A stretch of DNA of 64,000 nucleotides, taken from positions 16,162,848-16,226,847 of the forward strand of contig OY829645.1 in the NCBI GenBank assembly GCA_963691815.1. The letters run 5' to 3'. The position numbers and the translations under genes were made by a program. The notes under the pieces are model-generated. The model searched no databases. It was not told the DNA's origin and saw nothing but the letters and a program-made list of their open reading frames with translations. Below, piece by piece: positions 30,586 through 42,338 of this stretch; position 1 is the first letter of the stretch; each line of letters starts with the position of its first letter. Source of the stretch: Echiichthys vipera. Taxonomy: Eukaryota; Chordata; Actinopteri; Perciformes; Trachinidae.

Positions 30586-30608
30586 TATTGTTTTACTCTG
30601 CTTTTTCC
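30586..30608. repeat. Direct repeat left of inverted copy
   Basis: A 23-bp sequence beginning tattgttttactctg and ending tttttcc, repeated exactly at 31628-31650. The two copies bracket the inverted integrase copy, as a target-site duplication would. Confidence 0.85.
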
Positions 30609-30609
30609 C

Positions 30610-31628
30610 AACCCATAGTTTATTAAAAAAATGTTTTGAAAGACTTACCTACTGGCCCTGTTACCAGCTCCTCTCTTAGTAAAGTCCATTTAAGTCGATT
30701 ACCAAATGCAAAATGTTAGCATTTGAGCAGCGAATGTGCAATAAAGGGAATTCTACAAGTGTCCTCGTCGTCTGCTCCAAGTGCAGGTAGCTGAATCAGG
30801 TGGGCAACCGATCTGGTTTAGACTTTCCCCTCAACAAGGACCTCTGCTACTCTGACACATCCGTCTTGGCTAGGTACAGTCTTCGTGACTCTTCCCACCG
30901 GCCACTTAGCTCTGGGAAGTTGTGGATCAACTGTCATGGCGATGGAGTCCACAGCTAAGTTCCCCGAAGATCTCTGCCACTTCTGACGTGTCTGAAGAGT
31001 AGGTAGGCAGTTGCGTGGGAAGTGGATCCAGAACTGGTCCACTAGATTCTGGCAGTGACGCCACCTTCGCCGCCCCAGGGCACTCAGCACATAGACAGCT
31101 TGAGGCAATGTTGCATCCCGCCGCCCCATCAGAAGCATGTTAGGAGTGATTGGTTCAAGGTTAGCCACATCTGCTGCGGCATAACCCAGTGGCTTAGAGT
31201 TCAAAATCCCCTCCACTTCAACCAGGACCGTTTGCAGGACATCTTCTGAGGCAGCCTGACTACATACAACCTTCCGCAGAGCGTTCTTAATCGAGCACAC
31301 TTCCCTTTCCCACATCCCACGAAAGTGGGGAGCGTTAGGTGGATTGAATTTTGAATTGGTCTTCAGTTGTGGTTCAAGAGTCTGAAAGGCCTGATGAAGT
31401 TCTCGCTCTGCACCACGAAAGTTGGTACCACAATCCGACACTATCTCTTTCGGGGGGCCTCTTCTCACGATAAAGCGGTGTAGGGCAAGTAGAAAGGCAG
31501 CAGAGTCCATGGAGTTAAGGAGCTCAATGTGGACTGCCCGGGTGGTCAAGCATTTAAAGATCAAACTCCAACGCTTCTCGTTCCTCCTACCAATCTTCAC
31601 CAGGTAAGGCCCGAAGCATTCAACACCT
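30610..31628 (-). repeat. Inverted copy of integrase and 3' flank
   Basis: This is the minus-strand duplicate of 29299-30317, encoding the same integrase core (30818-31600, 260 residues, identical to the source including the GVEC substitution). It is separated from the source arm by 292 bp and bracketed by 23-bp direct repeats. Its minus-strand 3' end falls 9 bases after AATAAA. Confidence 0.9.
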
Positions 31629-31650
31629 ATTGTTTTACTCTGCTTTTTCC
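31628..31650. repeat. Direct repeat right of inverted copy
   Basis: The second copy of the 23-bp repeat at 30586-30608. Its first base is shared with the end of the inverted arm. Confidence 0.85.
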
Positions 31651-31979
31651 AAAGGAATGACTAGGTGTAAAATACCCGTTGGAGACTCCAAAAGGACACT
31701 TCTGGCACATGGCACATGGAAAGGGATATAACTCTTGACCACTTTGATATACAACCATGAATTTAGGCTGTAATGATGATGAGAAAAATGCAGTCCTGTC
31801 ATGTTAAAATGCAGTTTACCAAACTTAGTTCAACTTATCTGGGAGTAAGCTGTTACTGCCAAATGAATACCCTGCTATTATAAGTCAAAATCAATATCTT
31901 TGCAGCCTAGGCCAGTCTGTACATTAATCCACCTCTGCCTACAGCCCACCTCCACCAGCCACGCCCCTCTGCTTCAGCT
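31651..31979. other. Unassigned spacer in repeat island
   Basis: No gene or family recognised. Probably further right-arm or older repeat sequence. Confidence 0.4.
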
Positions 31980-32850
31980 GCTTAGACGTTATACCGCAGC
32001 CTCTTCCGTTCAAATGCCTCATCAATGGCATCCTCCCATGGGGCATTCAGCTCAACGATGAAGGCCGCCGCCAGGACTTGGATCAGAGGACCAGGTCTGG
32101 GCACAGATTGGTCGCTGCAATTTCGGGTGGGAAGGTGAGTCTCTGGCTGAAGTCCAACCACATTTTCCAATCCTGGGTTGTGTTCAGTGGGCCCGAATCC
32201 AGAGGAGATGGTTTTGTCCACCGCTTCCCCCCTTCCAGGATGAAGGTTGTTTTTTTGGAAAGGTAGACTGGGCATTTAGAGGCACCTCATTGGTGGTTAC
32301 CCTCGTGTTCTCCAGTTCCAGCTCTCCTTGAGTTAGGCTGGTCTTGCATCCCACCAAGATGTGTTTGAGGGTTGCTTGAGCTGCACACTGGAGACTGGCT
32401 GGGTCCTCTCCATACCAGAGATGCAGATTGGTATGGAAGGGCAGGACATCATATGTGCCTCTAATGATGAAGCTTAACTTATTGGCCTCCATGCTCCACA
32501 GCTTGTTTCATTTGATTCCTCTCCTCTCCATGCCTTCCCACTTCATCCAATGACCTTGCTGAGCTTGTGGCCGCTGATGGCATCCTGCCTGAGTTGTTCC
32601 ACCTACTTTGAGTCTTTGAGTTATTCGCTATACCAGCGGCTAAGTCTTTTGGTAAACTTCTCCAGAACTGTTGGTATTGGCTCTTGTTGACATAGAACCT
32701 CTCATTTGCAAGCTGGCCTTTAACAATGGAGATACTGCGGGATTTGCTGGGTTTGATCTCCGTTCATGCCCATTTGATGTTTCCCTGGAGCTTATGTAGC
32801 AGGCATTTGGTGCATGTGCTTGTTGTTATTGTCATCATGCCAATCATGTA
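31980..32850 (-). pseudogene. NeSL/R2-type LINE remnant with restriction-like endonuclease
   Basis: Minus-strand pieces in order: KPSKSRSISIVKGQLANERF (late RT region, about 32700-32765); YDVLPFHTNLHLWYGEDPAS followed by a zinc-finger-like C-x8-H-x4-C whose first Cys is lost (about 32335-32450); then PDLVLWSK and, in another frame, VELNAPWEDAIDEAFERKR, the PD...E-containing restriction-like endonuclease (31985-32110). The order finger-then-endonuclease is that of R2/NeSL-type elements. Frameshifts and stops abound, so it is dead. Confidence 0.6.
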
Positions 32851-32854
32851 TGCC

Positions 32855-33483
32855 CTGATTGGTGGAAGGAGCAGCCTGACGGGCTACTATGCTATAAAGT
32901 CCTGATTGGTGGAGGGCTGCAGTGATGGTTTACTTTCTAGACCTTTCTCTTATCCCCACTGCAACTATAGCGTTCATCCACAGTGATCTTTGGGTTCTTC
33001 TTTACCTCTCTCACCAAGGCTCTTCTCCTGGTCATCCGTTTGAGGATTATGGAGATCTCTTTGCTCTTTGGAACCTGAAGTGCAGCAGAAATTCTTTTGT
33101 AAACTTTGCCTGATCTGTGCCTTGGCATGATTCTGTCGCTGAGCTCTTTGGGCAGTTCCTTTACCTCATGATTCTCATTTGCTCCGATATGCACTGTGAG
33201 CTGTAAGGTCTTGACATGTGTGTCTTTCTTAATCAAGCCCAATCAATTTAATTAAACACAGCTGGACTCCACTAAAGGTGTAGAACCATCTCAAGGATGA
33301 TCAGAAGAAATGGACAGCACCTGAATATACGAGTGTCACAGCAAAGGGTCAGAACATTTATGACCATTTGATATTTCACTTTCTGTTTTTTAATAAATTA
33401 AAGTTATTTTACCAAATGGCTGCAAATTAACAAAGAGTGTAAAATTTAAGGGGTTGTGAATACTTTCTATACCCACTATGATG
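32855..33483 (-). mobile_element. Tc1-like transposon remnant
   Basis: The minus-strand frame 32937-33242 reads KELPKELSDRIMPRHRSGK, ISAALQVPKSKEISIILKR and RRALVREVKKNP, the N-terminal DNA-binding region of Tc1 transposases with a deletion of its middle. Beyond the start the sequence runs caatcaatttaattaaacac, aggatgatcagaagaa and ends cacccttttgtgaat-type terminal sequence, seen here as gtgaatactttctataccca at 33458-33477. No catalytic DDE part remains. Confidence 0.7.
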
Positions 33484-33485
33484 TT

Positions 33486-34412
33486 AAAATTTTAAAACAA
33501 ATTGACTCTTTTTTTCTAACGTCTAGATTGTTTTTGTTGTATACTGTAGATATGCAAATGTATGCAAAAATAAGTAAGATTTGCCAAATTTTGCATATTT
33601 ATTCAAACATTTTGGAAAATACTGTAATACAAAAAAATAGTGATTTAATGTCAGTAGTCAACTTGCAAAGTTATATAATGATATCTATAAGTTAAAAAAA
33701 TCCCCAATAACCTGCATGGCCTCACTTAAACTAGTTTAAACTAGTTCTAGTTTGCTTTGCTATATCCGCCCCTGTAGCTTTCCAGCAGCTAGTTGACCAG
33801 GTTGTCCACCCAGGTTGTGATCCTGGAAGGTCCTAGATATCATTTGAGGTGAACAACCTTTTACAGCACTCAATGCCTGTTTGCCCCCTGGGTAAGTAGT
33901 CTAAAATTCTATTGAGGTTCTGAGCCTGTTGATCACGAACTAGTAGTGAAATCAGACAGATCCATTGATTTTGGTTGGATTTTTATAATTTCTTAAGTAT
34001 ACTGTTTGGTGAAACGAATGTCATATTGACTGAAATCCTAACTTGTGGTAATAGTTGATTGCCAGTGAAGTAAAGATGAAAATAATAATAAGATTGGCTT
34101 TTTTTTTTTATTAAATTGATGCAGAATCATGTAGAAATGTGTTTTAAGAGTTGTTTTTTCAGTGGATGTTGTCAGCACATGTGTTCTGTGTATCTTGAAT
34201 GCAATTACTGATTATTACTGATTATTACTGAAACCCAATGACGATTTGAGGGGAAAAAAATAAAGTCATATTTTTCTGATTAAAAAATAAAGGATGCATA
34301 CATTAAAATGGCCACAAATGTTTTTTTGTGAAATTTCCGGGTTTAGGGTCAAAGTTAACAGAAAAACACAATGAAAAAATATGGCAGACCATGTCAGGTT
34401 CAACCCATTTTT
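33486..34412 (-). repeat. Outer part of right inverted arm
   Basis: The reverse complement of this block follows the left arm from its outer edge (aaaatgggttgaacc at 34400-34412) through the ccacccaggttgtgatcctgg anchor near 33808 to atagatatcattatataact near 33680. Tc1, LINE and integrase-copy insertions then interrupt it before homology resumes at 30420. Divergence is clear by eye, with indels. Confidence 0.65.
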
Positions 34413-37400
34413 TGCGACTTTGGCTCCCCGACTGAGAGGTATTGATTTCAGGGCTTGTCCTCCTCGTCCTTCATCAAATGTTGGCGCAGGAACAGAAGGC
34501 GGAGAAAATTAAACTGAAGGGTCATTATCACCGCGCCACAAGCTGAGCGACAGCAAATTATTGGTATTTGTACAATTAATGGTATTCCTTTTTTTTTTTT
34601 TTTTTTTTTTTTTAAAAGGTTGGTTGCTAGAAAAATACTAGAAAATCTCTGTAGAATAAGCAGTACCCAAAGTCCAGAGGCTTACCAAGGACATGTCAAC
34701 TGGAGTACAACTGGAAATTGGAGGTGTCCTTGCTCCTTAATACTGCATTGCAGCAGCCACAGGTCTCCAGCATGCACACAGTATGAAAAGGGCTGCACTC
34801 AAAAATTCCTGTTACCATATCTTGTTCACCATTTTATTTGCTGCTGCATTAAAACAAACTGCTTTTAAATATAATGATGCAACTTTCTCCTGAATATTTT
34901 TACTCATTAGAGAACTCTCATAATAAATCTTAACCATACATTTAACCCTCTGGGAGATGAGCCATTCCTGTATCAAAGCTCAGGAGAGAGAAACGGTGGT
35001 GCCCTGCAAAAGAGGTCAGGATCTACATATACAAGACCAGGCTCAGAAAGTGGAGGCAATAAATGAAAAGGAGTGGCTACACAAATATATAGCAATGCAT
35101 CTCCCTTTGTCCTTTTCTGTGTCCCCTGGAGCTAACAGTACATTTGAGGCAGAGGCAGGAAGAGATGGAGATAAAAAAGGGACAGGGAACAGAGAGCAAT
35201 GTGCAAATAGAGAGAGGACAAGCAAAACAGGGAGTGAAAAGAGGGAGTCATGCTCATCAGATTGAGGCCCAGCAGGATGACAGCAAACACTGGAAAAGAG
35301 CCAGACACCAGGAGAGACACAAGGGCACTGGTCCACTGCAGTAGACTGCCAAGCTGCATCTCACTTATAACCTCACAGAAGTCTGCACACACCCGCTGCA
35401 CAAGCTTATTATCTGAACTCTGAGGTTTGCAGAATACCAGCTGCTACCTGTGGACATTTCCCACATGGTAACAGTATCTGTGTACTGCACTGACAGATGC
35501 TGCTCGTCTGCAAGTAGAAAGAAACAGCATGCGACATTTGGCTGAAAAAAACACACCCCAGCTTCCTCATTTGTATCCATAGCAAAAAATAAAATGTGGT
35601 TTCATTGAATTCAGTGAGCTATCCTGATGCTGAAGAGAAGGACAATGAGTCAGGGAGGGTCAGTGGGGTCAGTGTCCCTTTTGCAGGGATACCCTTATGC
35701 TGCATTACACAATGTGTCTGTATCAGTGAGTGAAATTCAAGTCAAGGTACAGTAAGTGCTTGCTTCAGGAACACCTCGTGTTATATTACACCAAGGTCAT
35801 GCTAGACAAAATGCTACCTTTTGTATGAAGGTGAGACAACACAAATAAAGCTGACTGCAACAATAAGCTTTTTACATGCACAGCGAGGCTCTTTAAAAAG
35901 GACGTGGTTCACTTAAGTCCTTAAGTCATTTCATGCAGCAGTAACTTATTGCAGCATATTGCTCCACTCTTGAATGTTTTAGCAAATCCTGGTTTTGCTC
36001 TCTTTTTCATGTTTTAGAATGTGAACAAAATAATTTGGCATTAAAAGCATGAGTACTCTGCTCTACACCATTTGAGAAAGAATAGGCTGCAGCTTTTGTT
36101 TGCTGCAACACAGATGCACATTATGGGTTTTGTGGGATTTACAGTCATAGCCACTGTCACTGTGATGATGCAATCCTCTGGGTCTTGTTTGCCAGTGACT
36201 CGAGGAACCAAAACATTTGCTTCAGTCTCATGCAGCAATCTGCTCTGCAGTCGACTCTCCTGTTGGACCTGGCAGCCAATGTCTCAAATACAGGACACCT
36301 GAGGGTCGAGCCAGGGTAGCACAGTTTACAGAATCCTACTGCTTCATAACCAAAACTTCAACCGCATTGGAGGACTACCTCTAATATTATTCTTGTCCTT
36401 CAAGGCAAAGATAAACAGAGTTCTGGAAGGCACCTAAAAGCACGGCAGAAATTGTCAAAGTCAGCATTGTCACTGTAGCTGGGTGAATCTTGTGTTCAGC
36501 CTCATTCAGTTGCTACGGAGACCATCTCTAGGGGCAAGAATGGGAGGTGGCTGGGTGGTGACATCACGCTCACAATATCTCTGATGCCATTGGGATATTT
36601 CAGGTAAAGTTACAGTACGATGACAAAGCACTTTGCATTTTCCTGCAGTCAGCTGCATTAGTGAAAGATGACTTGGAGGGTAGAAAAAGTGTAAAATATG
36701 TGAATTATTTCCCTCCTCGTTTCACAGTTCTGCACCTGGGACATGTTTTTTTTTTTAGCATATGTTGCCTATATGAATCTGTTTTCCCTGTTAGCGTTAG
36801 TACATATTTCCTCTCAGGGGGTGAGGGATATATGCACTCTGACATGCTTTCAGGGATTTCTTTTCTTTTACTGAAATACCAGAATACCGCTTCTTGATGC
36901 AGAAGAGTGAACTTTATGAATAGCCCCAAGAGTGCCATTACATGTTCTCCAAAGAGCAGATGAATGAATAGCACGCAGATAAATAATGGCAATATGTGTC
37001 ATGGTTTCTATTTTTGGCTGTTAGACTTATACTGTACCACATAAAAATATCACCAAAGCAGTAGGAAAAATGTGCAGAACTGTGAATAACTGTGCCGGGC
37101 TCAGCCACTGCCTTTGCCCTGTCCTTTCATGATGAACACGCTTTAGTTAAGCTCAAGGATGACATGCGGCACCTCTGCTGGCAGACACCGGCAATAATCA
37201 GAGGTAGCATGCTGCAGCGAGGCATCACTCCTCTCACGTGGTGAATTCTGGCATGATGAGAGGAGAGGGGAGGTCCAGGGTCCCCTCTACTTGCCTTTCC
37301 ATCCTCGACTGAGCATGATGCTGGCATTTCCTGTGTGTCCGTGTATTTGTGTGCATGAAAGTTCACTTATGTGTGTTCCCTTTGACTCAGTGCAGTGTGT

Positions 37401-38960
37401 CCACATTCTCTACAGTACTTTGTCATGATCAAAACAGCAGAGCGTATTCAGGCGTATCAGCCGTGAGCGTCTTACCGCTGTGCAGCACTCGAACATGCTC
37501 ATTTACACACACACAGACAGTGAGACAATTAGGCATATTAACACATTTTAAAACTAGCAGATGCACATATTAAAGTGTCCATCCTGATTTAAATCCCTTT
37601 TGCTTAATGCTGCGTTCTCCATCTTGATTTTTTTTCATTATAACATAACGAGGACTGGGCACCATTTAGAATTTTTTTCAATACTTGTTTGACTTCCATA
37701 TCCTAACAAAAATGTCTGTCTGACTTTTGATTTTCTTGAGGACCCAAGGAAGTGCAATGTTGAGTGTGAGCTCTTGAGCTCCCCTGTTAACTGTTACGAT
37801 GTAAAAGCAACATTGATCTCCTCATGAGGACAACGATAGCTTAGTTAACCTGTAATGCGATTCTTAACTCTCCACATAGCAGAACAAGACAGGCTGAACT
37901 GCAGGTGCACTCTGCAGGAGATGATTAACATCGCTGTGTAACGTGCAGGCACATTTTCATTTCCCCTGGTTAAAAATACACTGAAAGACTTGAAATCCAG
38001 TAGGGACAGAGGGAACAAAGCCACTCAGCATTTCTGAGGCAGAGCACCTGAAGCTGTGGGCCACATGGTGTCTGGAGTGAGGACTGAGGTCTCTGACGCA
38101 ACGCCTGTAAAACAAGTGAACGAAGGGTTACATCCATGACACTCAATGCTAAACTGCTTCACTTAAATCAGTTAAAATGTGGACAGTCATATTATATGTT
38201 CAAGCCTTCTAGTCTTCTTCAAATGTTGTGTTTACCTTCCTTGTGTTTTTGTATGTGTGTTTGGAGCTTTTGTATACACAAATCAAATGTGGGCTGCATG
38301 TTACTAAAATGTTGACTGTTTTAGTCAAGTATGACATTTAAATCATTGTCATCAAGGTATCCTGCGAAAATACACTTAACCAAACAAATTACTTAACCTT
38401 AATCTAAACTCAACCTAATTATTTCCATAGCAAGTTGGCAGTTACCTGAACAGTGTATTTTGAATGTGGCAGAGTGGGTTATAGACTCAGTCAATCATAG
38501 GAGCTATCCTGTGAGTATGTTTGGGTTTAGCTTAGCTCATAAAGCCAAGTCTTTTATTTAAATATAGAGCTTTCGTGTGATTCTATAAAAGTGGACTTTG
38601 CTTTAAAACAGCAGCAAAGTGAGTTTCAAGTAACCTTCATGTCCACTTCGGTGCTTGTTCAAAGTCACGTTAAGTGTGAGTAAGGGGAGTTTATTTTAGC
38701 ACTTTGTCTCAAGGGAAAGGTAAAAATTATGGGTCAGGCAAAAAGCCAAAGACAAATCCAGAGTCTGGAACAAAACACTGTTCCTCCCTCATTGTTTTAT
38801 GGTCTAACAGACCCAAGTGCTGCACAATTCTTCAATATGTTTTTTATAAATATATGTATTTTTTCAAATATTTTGATTGATTGAATTGGTAACCCCTCCC
38901 TCTGTCACAAAGAGGTTCGCACATTTGAATAAGATAAATATGACCATGAGGCATTGTTAT
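34413..38960. other. Intergenic DNA between repeat island and kcna3
   Basis: It contains a poly-T run (34589-34613). No gene is recognised. Frames such as 34957-35265 are Lys/Glu/Arg-rich without family signature and are overlapped by similar frames on the other strand. Confidence 0.45.
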
Positions 38961-38964
38961 TACA

Positions 38965-39166
38965 CTGGGGGTATAGGACCAAATATTGATACAACAATAC
39001 ACTGTATTCGTTCATTTTACATTACATTATGGCTCCACTGGCACCAAATATCAATATTTTTATTAAAGAAAGGTAAAACTTTTTGCATTACTATTTTCTT
39101 TTTTTTCTGAAAAAAAATGTACATGTCATTTTACATTAGAATAATGGCACATGGAGAAGTTACAGT

Positions 39167-39251
<85 letters not shown>

Positions 39252-39485
39252 CTAAGCAAAGATTTGATGCACTTTATTGTACATTGTTTCATCTCAGTTC
39301 CCAATGCAGTTAATCAATACTTTTTTAGGGGTATTTTTCTTGCTCAGTTACACAGATATTGTGATAAATCTTAGATGATTACCTTCCAATGTATTGAGTA
39401 TCGTAGAATCGTGATACCATCGTTATTGTGGGCAACATATCATTATAGTATCATATCGTGAGTTAGGCTGTGATACCCACTCCTT
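38965..39485. repeat. MITE-like repeat with internal (GT)n
   Basis: The left side has ggggtataggaccaaatattgatac. The right side has gtatcgtagaatcgtgatacc and ...gttaggctgtgatacccact. Both resemble a fish repeat built around 'tatcgtgatacc'. The ends are not exact. Confidence 0.3.
39169..39252. repeat. (GT)n microsatellite ending in (GC)n
   Basis: About 76 bp of GT followed by four GC units. Confidence 0.95.
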
Positions 39486-39849
39486 TATTACATCAGGAGG
39501 AAACAATTAAAAAAAAAGATTATAAGGGCTACACATGAACAAATATATAATGTATATTTGCTAACCAAAATATAATTCTGAGAAAGAAATGTAGAGTTTG
39601 TTATCCCACATGGTGACTTTATCTATGTTTGGGGTCCGTTATTCCCCATTGAGGTCTCATTACCTGTTAGAGACACTTATGAACAAACTATTCCACAAAG
39701 AAAAATAAATAAACTAAGCAGCACTAACCATGCAAAATCCCAAATTAAACTGTATTGTTTCGGACAATGGGGGACGTCTGAAACATCATCAGTCCAAAAT
39801 CAGATTCATCAAATCAGGGAAAGTCATAAAGCATCAACTTAACAAATGA

Positions 39850-40030
39850 ATTAACAGGGGCACCAGGTGGCTCCATGACTACAGCATATACAGAGGCTAA
39901 AAATCCTTGCTGCAGAGGCCGGTGTTCGACTCCCACCTGTGACCCTTCACTACATGTCAATTCCTCTTTCTCTACCCTGTTTCCGGTCAATATTGAGCTG
40001 TCCTGAGAAATAAAGCCATGCAAAGACATT
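39850..40030 (+). mobile_element. tRNA-derived SINE
   Basis: Head ggggcaccaggtggctcc, a B-box-like ggtgttcgactcccacc, then a pyrimidine-rich body (cctctttctctaccctg) and an aataaagccatgcaaagac end. The same family as 59779-59966, here more diverged. No clear target-site duplication. Confidence 0.65.
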
Positions 40031-40410
40031 TTGATTACAATGGCTCAATAAAATATTCACTCCATAAGACTTCAAGTCTATCACAGTAAGAAGTGGTGAG
40101 ATAATTATTATCATCATCAGCAGCACAAGCTCAATAATAGATTCCTTACCAACGGTAATAACCCTGTTGATCCACAAGAGGGCAGCACAGAGCTATAATC
40201 AGAATTATGAAGCCTCAGTTCAAAAACAACACAGTTAACATGTTCAGCTGCATTAAAACACAATTTAAACTACTGCATTAAAACAGTAGCTCATAAAAAC
40301 TGGCTGTCTTTTTTAATTCTAAACAATTGTTTTGTGTCTCTCATTTATTTAAAGTTATAAATGGCAATGAATGCAGTGCTGATCAGAGAGCACCTATACT
40401 CTACAAAAAA

Positions 40411-40674
40411 TAGAGCCGGAATGATTATTTGATTCATAAAGGACAATTAATTATTAAAAATGATTAATAATTGATCAATAATATATGTCATTGTAAACTG
40501 AATATGATGGATTTTGGGCTGTTTGGTGAACAAAACAAGAAATTTGAAGATGTGATTTTTGGGCTCTTTCTTATAATTGTATGACTTTTTGATTAAACTA
40601 TTAATCAACCAACGGAGAGCATCATCAGATTATTAGATAATGAAAATAATCATTGGCTGCAGCCCTGAGAATAA
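40411..40674 (-). repeat. MITE-like repeat (cagggctgcag...attattttcattat family)
   Basis: On the minus strand it starts cagggctgcagccaatgatt and runs through attttcattatctaataatc, with the middle reading cttgttttgttcacc. Related, partial copies are at 50172-50375 and 56395-56540. This is a common teleost non-autonomous DNA element by my recognition. Confidence 0.6.
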
Positions 40675-42338
40675 GAAAAGTAAAGTTTTTATTGTCTCAT
40701 TTTATTGTGTCAATTGCCCTTCTTTTCATACTTTTTATTTTTTATTCTAACACACTTTGAGCTACATATTTTTATGAACATTGCTCTATGAATTAAGTTT
40801 ATTATTAAAATTATATTATTTTATTGCGAACCAACATGATCCATGACGATGAAGTACAGCCCTGTCATTAATGCCAACTCTTTACTTGAGTCACTTCGGT
40901 TTTCAGCCACTTTGCATCGAAAAGCACACGTGCACATGTCTGCTGGAGGGGATGAAAGGTAGCTGACGTCAGACCTAGTTGGCATGCCAACTCAGAGAAT
41001 GAAGCTCACATCTGAAAAACAGAGCAGCTGAGGCGCTTTTGGTGAATGGAAAACAAAAGAGTGGCTGCACCAATACAACAGCTCTTCATGATTTCCAATA
41101 GGTGTGTGCCATCTCATTAGCTGAGACCACAGGTTACCAACTGCACCTAAAAGAGTAACAGTGCTGATGGCTCTTGATGTAACTTCCTTTAAAGGAACCC
41201 AATGAATCTGTTAGTTTAACAACATATTAAAAACATGCATCTAGCTGCTCCCCTTTCCCACTCCATGGGCACAACGTTGGCAATGAAAAACAGTCGGAAA
41301 GTCTTTGTGAAAATGCAACACAATGCCATGGTAACATCAGAGGGGGTTACCCGGGAAACCACCGTCGCCATGGAGACTGCATCACAAGGCGGTCTCAGCG
41401 ACCAGGAGGCGTGACGTTCTGCACGCTCTCCCTCCCTTTCATGCACGCTGTTTTCATCCTGTCTTCACTTCGCACATAAGCTCAAAAACACACGATTATT
41501 GACACTTTATATATTGCATATTCCCCTCTGCTCGCTTTAGACGAAATTTGCAATGATATTAGATATTAAGCGAAAGGTTATAATGAAATTTTGAGTCGGG
41601 ATCAGTTTATTTCCCTTTTATTTATTATAGGCTATATAGGCAGTTCTGAATAAAAATACAATTTTACGATAAGCTCGACTTATATCTTCTGATAAGCGTT
41701 TCCATCTACACCACTATGTGTGTTAGTACCTGAATAATCATATGAACACGACTCAGAGTCCAACATCGCGACAGGTTAGGATATTAAATATAACCTAAAC
41801 AGGCATTTGGCTATATAAAGTACCATAAATTACCTATTCATTACATTACTGGACAATGTAACGTCTCTTTCCACAGAACACAAGACGTCGTTTTTGACTG
41901 GTGGATAAATGCAATATAGTAGGCTATATGCTACACGTGTATTCAAATCATGAACAACAATAACATCAAGATATGTAGGCATCGTGTGGCACTACACTGC
42001 AAAAAAAGTTTTAACAAGCTCCTTGTTTATATTGTTGTTAACAACAGCGTGAGCCGAAATAAATACTCTACCACTGCAAATGCTTTGGGGTTAAATGAAT
42101 ACTTAATGATCTGTGAGAAATACTCCAAACATATGGATCTACACTGGAAACAATTAGAATCGTAATTTCTCGTTACATTTAAAATTAAATAAATAAATAA
42201 ATAAATGACTTGTTAAAACGGACATTTGCGCATGTTGCGATATGGACTGACACATTACATTGGTTATATATAAAAATAGTAATATTAAAGCTACCATATA
42301 TTCATGCTTAAAATATGCCATAAAATATCCTTGTTCAT
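40675..42338 (-). other. 3' flank of kcna3
   Basis: No gene recognised; AT-rich. Part is probably kcna3 3' UTR, since the stop codon is at 42339-42341, but the polyadenylation site cannot be chosen. Confidence 0.35.

Noticed and set aside
34957..35344. Charged frames of 66 to 102 codons
   Set aside because: No family resemblance; similar-length frames overlap on both strands, as expected from purine-rich sequence.
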